Shown here piece after piece: positions 26,710 through 34,472 of a DNA stretch of 64,000 nucleotides (positions are counted from its first letter, which is position 1; each line of letters begins with the position of its first letter). The notes beneath the pieces were generated by a model. It saw only the letters and a program-made list of their open reading frames with translations, was not told where the DNA came from and did not search any database. This DNA is from an uncultured Lachnospiraceae bacterium (lineage in GTDB: Bacteria; Bacillota; Clostridia; Lachnospirales; Lachnospiraceae). The stretch covers positions 62,001 to 126,000 of the forward strand of contig CANPUE010000003.1 in NCBI GenBank assembly GCA_947577185.1, written 5' to 3'. Both the position numbers and the translations under genes were made by a program.

Positions 26710-29352
26710 ATGAAAAAATATGGTGTGAATGAACTGCGGCGGATGTTCCTCGAATTTTTTGAAAGCAAGGAACATTTGAAGATGAAGAGTTTTTCTCTGG
26801 TGCCGCACAATGATAACAGTCTTTTGCTGATCAATTCCGGTATGGCGCCGCTAAAGCCCTATTTTACGGGACAGGAAATCCCGCCGAGGCGCAGGGTGAC
26901 GACGTGCCAGAAGTGTATCCGTACGGGCGACCTGGAAAATGTCGGCAAGACGGCCAGACACGGCACCTTTTTTGAGATGCTTGGCAATTTCTCGTTTGGG
27001 GATTATTTTAAGCACGAGGCGATCGCGTGGTGCTGGGAGTTTTTGACAGAGGTTGTGGGACTGGATGCGGACAGACTGTATCCGTCAATCTATCAAGAGG
27101 ATGAAGAGGCGTTTGAAATCTGGAATAAAGAGATCGGGATCGCACCGGAGAGAATCTTCCGTTTTGGCAAAGAGGACAATTTCTGGGAGCACGGTTCCGG
27201 TCCCTGCGGTCCCTGTTCGGAAGTCTATTATGACCGCGGGGAAAAGTATGGATGTGGGAAACCGGACTGTACGGTAGGATGTGACTGCGATCGTTACATG
27301 GAGATCTGGAACAATGTCTTCACCCAGTTTGACAATGACGGTAAAGGGAACTATACGGAACTGGAACAGAAAAACATTGATACCGGCATGGGACTGGAGC
27401 GTCTTGCATCGGTTGTGCAGGATGTGGATTCCATCTTTGATGTCGATACGGTATGTGCGCTCAGAACGAAAGTGTGTGAAATAGCAGGCGTTACTTATAA
27501 AGAAGATTATGACACGGATGTTTCGATCCGTATCATCACAGATCATATCCGTTCTGCTACTTTTATGATTTCCGACGGTATCATGCCCTCTAACGAAGGG
27601 CGCGGCTATGTTCTGCGCCGCATTATCAGAAGAGCAGCGAGACAGGGCAGAAAGCTGGGCATTCAGGGGACGTTCCTTGCGAATTTGAGCAGTACTGTGA
27701 TTGAAGGTTCCAAAGACGGTTATCCGGAACTGGACGAAAAGAAAGAGTTTATTTTCAATGTGCTCACACAGGAAGAAAATAAGTTTAACAAGACGATCGA
27801 TCAGGGTCTGAATATTTTGCAGGAAATGGAAGAGAAACTGTCAGAAGCGGGAAAGAAAGAACTTTCCGGCGAGGATACCTTTAAACTATATGATACTTAC
27901 GGATTTCCGATTGACTTGACGAAAGAGATTCTGGAGGAAAAAGGGTTTGCCGTCGACGAGGCAGGTTTTGCGGCGGCCATGAAAGAACAGAAGGAGAAAG
28001 CGCGCAAGGCACGGAAAGCGACGAATTATATGGGTGCGGATGTGACGGTATATGAGTCCATTGATCCGAACGTGACTTCTGTGTTTGTCGGTTACGATTC
28101 TCTCGTGCATGAATCTGAAATTTCCGTACTGACAACGGAGACGGAACTGGTGGAGGCGCTCACGGACGGGGAGACCGGTACGATCTTTGTCAATGAAACG
28201 CCCTTTTATGCGTCGATGGGCGGGCAGGCTGGTGATGTGGGTGTGATCCGCAGTAAAGACGGCGAATTTAAGGTAGAAGATACCATTCATCTGCTCGGCG
28301 GCAAGGTGGGACATATCGGCCATGTTGTTTCCGGCATGTTCAAAACAGGAGATACTGTCACTCTGGAAGTAGATGAGGCGAGAAGAGGTGCGACATGCAA
28401 GAACCACAGTGCGACGCATCTGCTGCAAAAAGCGCTGCGCATGGTGCTCGGTACGCATGTGGAACAGGCGGGATCCTATAATGACGGGGAGAGACTGCGT
28501 TTTGACTTCTCTCATTTCTCAGCCATGACAGCGGACGAACTGGCTAAAGTGGAGCAGATCGTCAATGAGAAGATTGCAGAAAATATAACAGTTGTTACGG
28601 AAGTGCTGACGATAGAAGAAGCAAAGAAGACCGGGGCGATGGCGCTCTTCGGTGAAAAGTACGGGGAAAAAGTGCGCGTCGTGGAGATGGGTGACTTTTC
28701 CAAAGAGTTCTGCGGCGGTACGCATGTTAAAAATACAGGTGTTATCTCTGCGTTTAAGATCCTTTCCGAGAGCGGTGTTGCGGCCGGTGTCAGAAGGATC
28801 GAGGCTTTGACCGGGGACGGCGTCAGAAAATATTATGCGGGACTGGAGACAAGGCTGGAGGAAGCTTCCAGAATCTTAAAAACGACACCGGCGGCGCTGA
28901 CTGAGCGGTGCGCTCATCTGATGAGCGAAATGAAGGCTTTGCAGAGTGAGAACGAATCTTTAAAGAGCAAAGCGGCCAAGGACGCATTGGGCGACGTCAT
29001 GAACAAAGTAAAAGAAGTAAAAGGAATCAAATTGCTGGCGGCGAAAGTATCCGGCGTGGATATGAACGGTCTGCGCGATCTGGGAGACCAGCTGAAAGAA
29101 AAATTGGGTGAAGGCGTTATTGTCCTGGCATCGGATCAGGACGGGAAAGTGAATCTGATCTCCATGGCAACGGATGGTGCGATGGCTCTTGGCGCCCATG
29201 CAGGCAATCTGATCAAAGGGATCGCAGGGCTTGTCGGCGGCGGCGGCGGCGGAAGGCCGAATATGGCGCAGGCAGGCGGCAAGAATCCGGCAGGCATCGA
29301 CGCGGCGATTGAAGAGGCGGAAAACGTATTAGGGGCACAGGCGAAGAATTAA
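26710..29352 (+). CDS. alaS: Alanyl-tRNA synthetase
   Basis: An 880-residue enzyme; ATG 26710 follows AGGA, and GTG 26707 directly before it is an alternative. The class II core is N-terminal (FFESKEHLKMKSFSLVPHND, then KCIRTGDLENVG and FFEMLGNFSFGDYF). The editing domain has the zinc motifs HSATHLL and FCGGTHV. A C-terminal coiled coil and a Gly-rich DHHA1 domain (GLVGGGGGGRPNMAQAGG) complete it. It charges tRNA-Ala and clears mischarged Ser. No T-box leader is visible in the 41 bases after glyS. Confidence 0.97.
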   Translation: MKKYGVNELRRMFLEFFESKEHLKMKSFSLVPHNDNSLLLINSGMAPLKPYFTGQEIPPRRRVTTCQKCIRTGDLENVGKTARHGTFFEMLGNFSFGDYFKHEAIAWCWEFLTEVVGLDADRLYPSIYQEDEEAFEIWNKEIGIAPERIFRFGKEDNFWEHGSGPCGPCSEVYYDRGEKYGCGKPDCTVGCDCDRYMEIWNNVFTQFDNDGKGNYTELEQKNIDTGMGLERLASVVQDVDSIFDVDTVCALRTKVCEIAGVTYKEDYDTDVSIRIITDHIRSATFMISDGIMPSNEGRGYVLRRIIRRAARQGRKLGIQGTFLANLSSTVIEGSKDGYPELDEKKEFIFNVLTQEENKFNKTIDQGLNILQEMEEKLSEAGKKELSGEDTFKLYDTYGFPIDLTKEILEEKGFAVDEAGFAAAMKEQKEKARKARKATNYMGADVTVYESIDPNVTSVFVGYDSLVHESEISVLTTETELVEALTDGETGTIFVNETPFYASMGGQAGDVGVIRSKDGEFKVEDTIHLLGGKVGHIGHVVSGMFKTGDTVTLEVDEARRGATCKNHSATHLLQKALRMVLGTHVEQAGSYNDGERLRFDFSHFSAMTADELAKVEQIVNEKIAENITVVTEVLTIEEAKKTGAMALFGEKYGEKVRVVEMGDFSKEFCGGTHVKNTGVISAFKILSESGVAAGVRRIEALTGDGVRKYYAGLETRLEEASRILKTTPAALTERCAHLMSEMKALQSENESLKSKAAKDALGDVMNKVKEVKGIKLLAAKVSGVDMNGLRDLGDQLKEKLGEGVIVLASDQDGKVNLISMATDGAMALGAHAGNLIKGIAGLVGGGGGGRPNMAQAGGKNPAGIDAAIEEAENVLGAQAKN

Positions 29353-29379
29353 AATTATTAATATAACAGGAGGTATCTC

Positions 29380-30585
29380 ATGAATATTTTGGTCATTAAC
29401 TGCGGCAGTTCTTCGTTGAAGTTTCAGTTGATTGACGCGGTGACAGAGGAACTGATCGCAAAGGGGTTATGCGAGAGGATCGGGATTGAAGGCAGTAATC
29501 TTGTTTATCAGCCGACAGGAAAGGAAAAGGTAGAGACACAGACGCCTATGGAAGATCATACACAGGCGATCAGGCTCGTGTTAAACGCCCTGACGGATGA
29601 AAAAACGGGTGTTGTCAAATCCTTGTCGGAAATCGGCGCGGTAGGCCACCGGGTGGTACACGGCGGTGAGAAATTTGCTTCTTCCACGGTCATTACCGAT
29701 GAGGTGATACAGGGGATCACAGACTGCAATGATCTGGCTCCGCTACATAATCCGGCCAATCTGATCGGCATTGCGGCATGCAAAGAGCTGATGCCTGATA
29801 CGCCGATGGTGGGTGTGTTTGATACGGCATTCCATCAGACAATGCCAAAGGAAGCCTATTTATATGGATTACCGTATGAATATTATGATAAATATAAGGT
29901 GAGAAGATACGGTTTTCATGGAACGAGCCATTCCTATGTTTCCAAACGTGCGGCAGAAGTTTTGGGACAAAAGTATGAGGACCTGAAGCTGATTGTCTGT
30001 CATCTGGGAAACGGCGCCAGTGTATCTGCGGTAAAGAACGGGAAATGTATCGATACTTCCATGGGGCTTACGCCGCTTGAAGGACTGATTATGGGAACAC
30101 GCTCCGGTGACATAGACCCGGCAATCATTGAGTTTATAGCCCATAAAGAGGGGAAATCCATTGATGAGGTCATGGCGCTCTTAAATAAAAAGTCCGGTGT
30201 GCTGGGACTCTCCGGCGACCTTTCTTCAGACTTCCGTGATCTGCAGAAAGCCTATGAGAACGGGGATGAAGCCGGTATCCGAACGATGGAGACATTTGCC
30301 TACCGTGTGGTTAAATACATCGGCGCTTATGCGGCGGCGATGAATGGCGTGGATGCGATCTGCTTTACAGCCGGCCTTGGTGAGAACAGTCCGTTTATAC
30401 GTGACATGATCTGTAACAGACTTGGCTACCTGGGTGTGACATTGGAGGAAGAACAGAATGCAAAGCGCGGAGAAGACCTGATCATTACGACACCGCAGTC
30501 AACTACGAAAGTACTGATGATTCCGACAAACGAAGAACTTGCGATCGCAAGAGAGACGTTTGCGCTGGTGAACCAGGCAGGCTGA
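29380..30585 (+). CDS. ackA: Acetate kinase
   Basis: A 401-residue enzyme that makes ATP and acetate from acetyl phosphate. The ASKHA motifs are plain: NCGSSSLKFQ at residues 7-16, VGHRVVHGG, FDTAFHQTMP, RYGFHGTSH, and HLGNGAS. Start ATG 29380 follows AGGAGG at seven bases. The usual partner phosphotransacetylase gene (pta) is not next to it: upstream is alaS, downstream a terminator. It may be transcribed from alaS or from its own unrecognised promoter. Confidence 0.97.
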   Translation: MNILVINCGSSSLKFQLIDAVTEELIAKGLCERIGIEGSNLVYQPTGKEKVETQTPMEDHTQAIRLVLNALTDEKTGVVKSLSEIGAVGHRVVHGGEKFASSTVITDEVIQGITDCNDLAPLHNPANLIGIAACKELMPDTPMVGVFDTAFHQTMPKEAYLYGLPYEYYDKYKVRRYGFHGTSHSYVSKRAAEVLGQKYEDLKLIVCHLGNGASVSAVKNGKCIDTSMGLTPLEGLIMGTRSGDIDPAIIEFIAHKEGKSIDEVMALLNKKSGVLGLSGDLSSDFRDLQKAYENGDEAGIRTMETFAYRVVKYIGAYAAAMNGVDAICFTAGLGENSPFIRDMICNRLGYLGVTLEEEQNAKRGEDLIITTPQSTTKVLMIPTNEELAIARETFALVNQAG

Positions 30586-30690
30586 CCTTTTCTGAGCAAA
30601 TTCCATGATGGCAGAGCAAAATCTGACAGTTTGCCTGCCGTTTAGCGTAAGTCGCCTGGGAATGGAGAAAAAAATACAAAAGCAAATAAA

Positions 30691-30732
30691 ACGGGAGGGC
30701 AGTTTGACGAGAACCCTCCTGTTTTGTTTTTT
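30691..30732 (+). terminator. Rho-independent terminator after ackA
   Basis: ACGGGAGGG (30691-30699) pairs with CCCTCCTGT (30714-30722), then TTTGTTTTTT. It ends the glyS-alaS-ackA region. Confidence 0.8.
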
Positions 30733-30757
30733 CGTTTATATTTTATTTTGAATAGAG

Positions 30758-30786
30758 TAGACTTTTGCATCCGGATATGATATACT
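30758..30786 (+). promoter_or_regulatory. Sigma-A promoter of the heptad-repeat gene
   Basis: TAGACT (30758-30763), 17-base spacer, TATACT (30781-30786), 39 bases before the start codon. The -35 is a partial match. Confidence 0.5.
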
Positions 30787-30825
30787 GCCTTTAACACCTG
30801 CAGACACAGGAAAGGAGGAGACGAT

Positions 30826-31263
30826 ATGACAGAAAGCCAAAAACTGGATCTGCTGCTTGGAACGGCAGAAAAGATTGACCGGAAACTGACAGCTATGGAT
30901 CATAAGATGATGAATCTGGATGAGAAAGTAACTGTTCTGGATGGGAAAGTAACTGTTCTGGATGAGAAAGTAACCGGCCTTGAGAAAAAAGTAACGATTC
31001 TTGAACAAAGAGTAACGGGGCTTGAACAAAAGGTAACAGTTCTTGAACAAAGAGTGACAGGCCTTGAGCAGAAGGTAACAGTTCTTGAACAAAGAGTAAC
31101 AGGCCTTGAACAAAAAGTGGTGGGTCTCGAAAAGGATATGCTTGAAGTGAAAGCTGATTTGAAGCTTTTACATCGGGATGATGTTTTGATTCTTGATGAA
31201 GTGGAAAGAGTACATGCCATTTTGGATCTGCACAAATCCGACACAAAAGCGCATTCGGCATGA
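30826..31263 (+). CDS. Coiled-coil protein with ten heptad repeats
   Basis: A 145-residue soluble protein; ATG 30826 follows GGAAAGGAGG. Residues 33-102 are ten back-to-back seven-residue units of the form (E/Q/G/K)-(K/R)-V-T/V-x-L-(D/E), with Val and Leu at the a and d positions, so a long parallel coiled coil is expected. The ends are a short N-terminal helix and a C-terminal helix with LLHRDDVLILDEVERVHAILD. No membrane helix or enzyme motif is present. The DNA of the later units alternates in a near-identical 42-base pattern, which implies recent unit duplication. Role unknown; it could be a scaffold. It stands alone between a terminator and the ABC transporter. Confidence 0.8.
   Translation: MTESQKLDLLLGTAEKIDRKLTAMDHKMMNLDEKVTVLDGKVTVLDEKVTGLEKKVTILEQRVTGLEQKVTVLEQRVTGLEQKVTVLEQRVTGLEQKVVGLEKDMLEVKADLKLLHRDDVLILDEVERVHAILDLHKSDTKAHSA
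30922..31131 (+). repeat. Tandem coding repeat, 21-bp units (42-bp higher order)
   Basis: Ten 21-base units encode the heptads. From about 31000 they alternate as a 42-base pair of units (GTTCTTGAACAAAGAGTAAC then a GGCCTTGAACAAAA-like unit) with few differences. Confidence 0.85.
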
Positions 31264-31448
31264 CCGTTTTATGAACAGGCATGTTTTTATGCTGTGCGCG
31301 GATGCGCAGACGTGTGATTCTTTCATCTCTGAAAATCTGTGAAGTGTTGTTTTTACGACCACTTATCTGATGATGTCTTTGTGATAACGCAGTTTATTTT
31401 CCTATTATGTAACTTACGATTCATTTTTGCATCTTACCGTGCCCTTTC

Positions 31449-31477
31449 TTGTCAAAAGCAGAAAAGGGATCTATACT
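31449..31477 (+). promoter_or_regulatory. Sigma-A promoter of the ABC transporter operon
   Basis: TTGTCA (31449-31454), 17-base spacer, TATACT (31472-31477). An imperfect dyad (CCCTTT 31442-31447 / AAAGGG 31463-31468) spans the -35 and spacer. The rest of the gap 31264-31568 shows a small hairpin (around 31290-31310) and no gene. Confidence 0.65.
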
Positions 31478-31489
31478 GACCTCAACATT

Positions 31490-31512
31490 ATAACTGCAGG
31501 TGTATAAGTTAT
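31490..31512. promoter_or_regulatory. Inverted repeat just after the ABC promoter
   Basis: ATAACT (31490-31495) and AGTTAT (31507-31512), 11 bases apart, within the first 30 bases of the expected transcript. It may be an operator for the LytTR protein of the same operon or another regulator. Confidence 0.35.
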
Positions 31513-31568
31513 CCGGCTTTTTCAGGCGACAGCAGGGTCTGGCGGGCCGGGACGGATTGGAGGACGGT

Positions 31569-32504
31569 ATGGAGACCATTATCAGTGTACGGAATTTAAA
31601 AAAGTATTATAGAGGAGTCAGGGCGGTAGACGATATCAGTTTTGAGATACATAAGGGTGAGTTGTTCGGCTTCCTGGGTATTAACGGCGCCGGGAAGTCA
31701 ACAACGATCCATATGCTCTGCACGTTGTCGGCACCGACGGACGGTGACGCTGAAATCTGCGGATACAGACTCGGGAGTGAAAATGAGATGATACGGGAGA
31801 AGATCGGCGTCGTGTACCAGAACAATTGTCTGGATCATAATCTGAGTGTGAAAGAAAACCTGATGATTCGGGGTTCCCTTTATGAAAAAAATAAGCGCAG
31901 ATTAAAAAGCAGGATTCTGGATGTGTGTGGGATTCTGGAGCTGGAAGATGTGTATGGGAGAAGATATGCGAAACTTTCCGGCGGACAGAAGAGGCGCTGT
32001 GAGATCGCGCGGGCGCTTTTAAATACACCGGAGATACTTTTTTTGGATGAGCCGACGACAGGGCTGGATCCGGCGACGCGGAAAAATGTCTGGCAGAGCG
32101 TAGAGCGGCTTCGCGGCGATATGAAAATGACGGTATTTCTCACTACACATTATATGGAGGAGGCAGCGTGGGCATCGGATATTGCCATCATTGACAGCGG
32201 GCATATTAAAGAGAAGGGGACACCATATCAGCTAAAAGAAAAATATGCGAAAGATAAGCTGATGCTGATCCCAAAGCAGGCATGCCGGGAGGAATTGTGC
32301 AAAGAACTGCAAAAAGCAGGAAATGGCTTTCTGCAAAAAGAAGACTATGTTGTTCTGGAGATAAAAAACAGTCTGCAGGCAGTGCCGCTCTTACAAACAC
32401 TACAGGGGATGTTAGACGGGTTTGAACTCGTGCAGGGTTCGATGGACGACGTTTTTTTGAATGTGACGGGGAAAAATCGAATAGAGGAAAAGAAAGGTGC
32501 GTGA
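31569..32504 (+). CDS. ABC transporter ATP-binding protein
   Basis: A 311-residue ATPase. ATG 31569 has GGAGG six bases upstream; the upstream GTG 31500 overlaps the predicted transcript start region and is not used. Walker A GINGAGKST (37-45), signature LSGGQKRRCE, and Walker B FLDEPTTGLDP are intact. The C-terminal 80 residues form the extra domain seen in drug and antibiotic exporters of the DrrA/CcmA type. It pairs with the ABC-2 permease encoded next (they almost touch). The LytTR regulator and DUF3021 gene behind suggest export of, or defence against, a membrane-active compound; the substrate is unknown. Confidence 0.92.
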   Translation: METIISVRNLKKYYRGVRAVDDISFEIHKGELFGFLGINGAGKSTTIHMLCTLSAPTDGDAEICGYRLGSENEMIREKIGVVYQNNCLDHNLSVKENLMIRGSLYEKNKRRLKSRILDVCGILELEDVYGRRYAKLSGGQKRRCEIARALLNTPEILFLDEPTTGLDPATRKNVWQSVERLRGDMKMTVFLTTHYMEEAAWASDIAIIDSGHIKEKGTPYQLKEKYAKDKLMLIPKQACREELCKELQKAGNGFLQKEDYVVLEIKNSLQAVPLLQTLQGMLDGFELVQGSMDDVFLNVTGKNRIEEKKGA

Positions 32505-32509
32505 TCGGA

Positions 32510-33424
32510 ATGAGAGCAACAGGAAATCTGGTAAAAAGAAATGTACTGATGTTTGTGCGGGATAAGGGAGCGGTATTTTTTTCTGTTTTGTCGATGTTGA
32601 TTGTGCTGGGGCTTATGGTTCTGTTTCTGGGCGATATGAACAGTAAGGAGATCGTGGATTTACTGGCACAGTTTGGAGGGGAGCGCGATACGGCGGCAGA
32701 CAGGGCGCACGCCGGATATCTGGTGCAGATGTGGACGTTAGCCGGTGTTTTGCTTGTCAATGCGGTGACTGTGACAATGACGGTTATGGGCAGGCTGATC
32801 GAGGATGAGACACAGGGAAAGCTTGCAGGTTTTTATATTACTCCGGTTAAGCGTGTACAGATTGCGCTGGGCTATGTTTTATCAGCATGGCTGATCGGAA
32901 TCGGTGTTTGTCTGCTGACGTTAGCCGTGGCACAGGGCTATATGGCGGCAGTGGGACGTCCGCTGCTTACGGGGACTGCATGGCTGCAATTAACGGGAAT
33001 GATAATATTAAATACGTTTCTCTATGCCTCATTTGCGTATCTGCTGTCGTTTTTCATCCATAGTGAGAGTGCATGGAGCGGCCTGCTCACCGTAGTCGGA
33101 ACGTTAGTGGGATTTGTCGGGGGCGTTTACCTTCCGATGGCGATGCTTCCGGAGAAAGTTGCTGTGTTGCTGAAATATCTGCCGGCATTGCATGGCAGTG
33201 CCATGATGCGCAGCATTTGCGTGAAAGAGGCCGTAAAAATTACGTTTGAGGGTCTTCCGCGGGAAGTGCTTACCGCTTATAATGAAAATATGGGAATCGC
33301 AGTCTCAATGAACGGAGAGACCGTACCGGTCAGCGTACAGGCCGTCAGTCTGTTTTTTCTGAGTATTGTAATGATCGCGGCGGCGGCACTCATCAGCCAA
33401 AAGAGGGAAGTACGGGACCGGTAA
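32510..33424 (+). CDS. ABC-2 type permease
   Basis: A 304-residue membrane protein with six hydrophobic segments: one near residues 22-44, then a large outside loop and five more between about 75 and 295. This matches the ABC-2 permease plan. ATG 32510 is chosen by spacing to AAAGGTG; GTG 32501, which overlaps the stop of the ATPase gene, is an alternative. The typical ABC-2 region LIEDETQGKLAGFYITPVKR (about 95-115) connects to the ATPase. A loop before the last helix is rich in polar residues. It works with the preceding ATPase. Confidence 0.9.
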   Translation: MRATGNLVKRNVLMFVRDKGAVFFSVLSMLIVLGLMVLFLGDMNSKEIVDLLAQFGGERDTAADRAHAGYLVQMWTLAGVLLVNAVTVTMTVMGRLIEDETQGKLAGFYITPVKRVQIALGYVLSAWLIGIGVCLLTLAVAQGYMAAVGRPLLTGTAWLQLTGMIILNTFLYASFAYLLSFFIHSESAWSGLLTVVGTLVGFVGGVYLPMAMLPEKVAVLLKYLPALHGSAMMRSICVKEAVKITFEGLPREVLTAYNENMGIAVSMNGETVPVSVQAVSLFFLSIVMIAAAALISQKREVRDR

Positions 33425-33448
33425 AGGGATTGATGGCGGGAGGAACAC

Positions 33449-33886
33449 GTGAAAATTATCATAGAAGATATTGGCCCGGATGATGAGGAAGAGATCATTA
33501 TCCGGTGCAGGGAAGTGGACGAAACGATCATGCGGTTCGTCAACAGGTTAAAGATAAAGAAAGAAAAACTGGCTGTCAGGCAGGGAGAGAAGATCATGCA
33601 GATAGAACCGGGAGATGTCTACTATTTTGAAGCGGTGGACAATAAAGTTTTTCTCTATCTGGATAAAAATGTGTATGAGACAAGGCTGAAACTTTACGAA
33701 TTGGAGAGACGTTTTGCGGGAACAGATTTTTTCCGCGTTTCGAAGTCCGTGATTTTAAACCTGGTCAAAGTGGAGAATTTTTATCCGGCATTTAACGGAC
33801 GGTTCGAGGCACTGATGAAAAACGGAGAGCGGATCATTATTTCGAGGCAGTATGTACCGCTGTTAAAAAACAAGCTTGGTTTATGA
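33449..33886 (+). CDS. LytTR-type DNA-binding regulator
   Basis: A 145-residue protein starting at GTG 33449 behind GGGAGGA. It has no receiver domain. Residues about 48-143 form a LytTR DNA-binding domain: EPGDVYYFEAVDNKVFLYL, then YELERRF, FFRVSKSVILNLVKVENF and the NGERIIISRQYVPLLK end. Stand-alone LytTR proteins next to a small membrane protein make up LytTR regulatory systems, in which the membrane protein holds back the regulator. Here the membrane partner is the following DUF3021 gene. Likely target: its own ABC operon. Confidence 0.9.
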   Translation: MKIIIEDIGPDDEEEIIIRCREVDETIMRFVNRLKIKKEKLAVRQGEKIMQIEPGDVYYFEAVDNKVFLYLDKNVYETRLKLYELERRFAGTDFFRVSKSVILNLVKVENFYPAFNGRFEALMKNGERIIISRQYVPLLKNKLGL

Positions 33887-33917
33887 AACAGCCAGCAGAA
33901 AGGATGACACGTCAGAT

Positions 33918-34352
33918 ATGTCAGATCTGGTAGATAAAATAAAATCGATGATAAAAACTTTTTCTTATGTGACGACCGGTGTGCTGTTTTCGACGGCTCT
34001 GTTTATTTCTGTATTTAAGCCGCAGGCGAGTCTGGATGTCACATTGCTTTGGCAGATTTTGTGTACAACACTGATCTGCACGCTGGGAAATCTTCTTTAT
34101 CCGTCCAGGGAAATCAGTACAAAGCAGATCGTGATCCGCATGTTCATACATTATCTGTATATCCATGTGGTGATATTCAGCTGTGCGTACTTCTTTGACT
34201 GGTTTGAACTTAATAACGGACAGATGCGTGTTTTCATGTTCATCTGTATCACAGTGGTCTTTGCGGCAGTTTCCTGGTTTACCTGGCATGAGGATAAGAA
34301 GACTTCGGAACTGCTGAACCATTCTCTGGAGAAATACCGGAAGCGGGAATGA
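33918..34352 (+). CDS. DUF3021 family membrane protein
   Basis: A 144-residue protein with four membrane helices (about 18-36, 45-62, 76-96 and 104-122) and a charged C-terminal tail. Its fold and place directly behind a LytTR gene fit the DUF3021 family, often the inhibitory partner of LytTR regulators. ATG 33918 lies 13 bases behind AAAGGA, a slightly long spacing; the frame is open further upstream, overlapping the LytTR gene by a few codons if TTG 33876 is used. Confidence 0.8.
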   Translation: MSDLVDKIKSMIKTFSYVTTGVLFSTALFISVFKPQASLDVTLLWQILCTTLICTLGNLLYPSREISTKQIVIRMFIHYLYIHVVIFSCAYFFDWFELNNGQMRVFMFICITVVFAAVSWFTWHEDKKTSELLNHSLEKYRKRE

Positions 34353-34406
34353 GCCGGAATGGTATTAGCCCGGCCAGTTTCATTGAGTGAAAATAGAATA
34401 TAGTAC

Positions 34407-34435
34407 TTGACAATACCTGTATCATTGTATACAAT
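34407..34435 (+). promoter_or_regulatory. Strong sigma-A promoter of the DRE-TIM synthase gene
   Basis: Perfect TTGACA (34407-34412), 17-base spacer, TACAAT (34430-34435), 37 bases before the start. Confidence 0.8.
34424..34435. promoter_or_regulatory. Palindromic operator candidate over the -10
   Basis: ATTGTATACAAT is a perfect 12-bp palindrome that includes the whole -10. The core GTATAC fits the general half-site form GT-N-AC of FadR-subfamily GntR repressors. No GntR gene is in the window. Confidence 0.4.
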
Positions 34436-34472
34436 CATACGGAAAAGTCAGGGAAAGGGTGGGTACTATATT

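Noticed and set aside
30922-31131. Regular repeats that could look like a CRISPR array
   Set aside because: Units are contiguous, stay in frame and code for heptads; there are no spacers and no cas genes.
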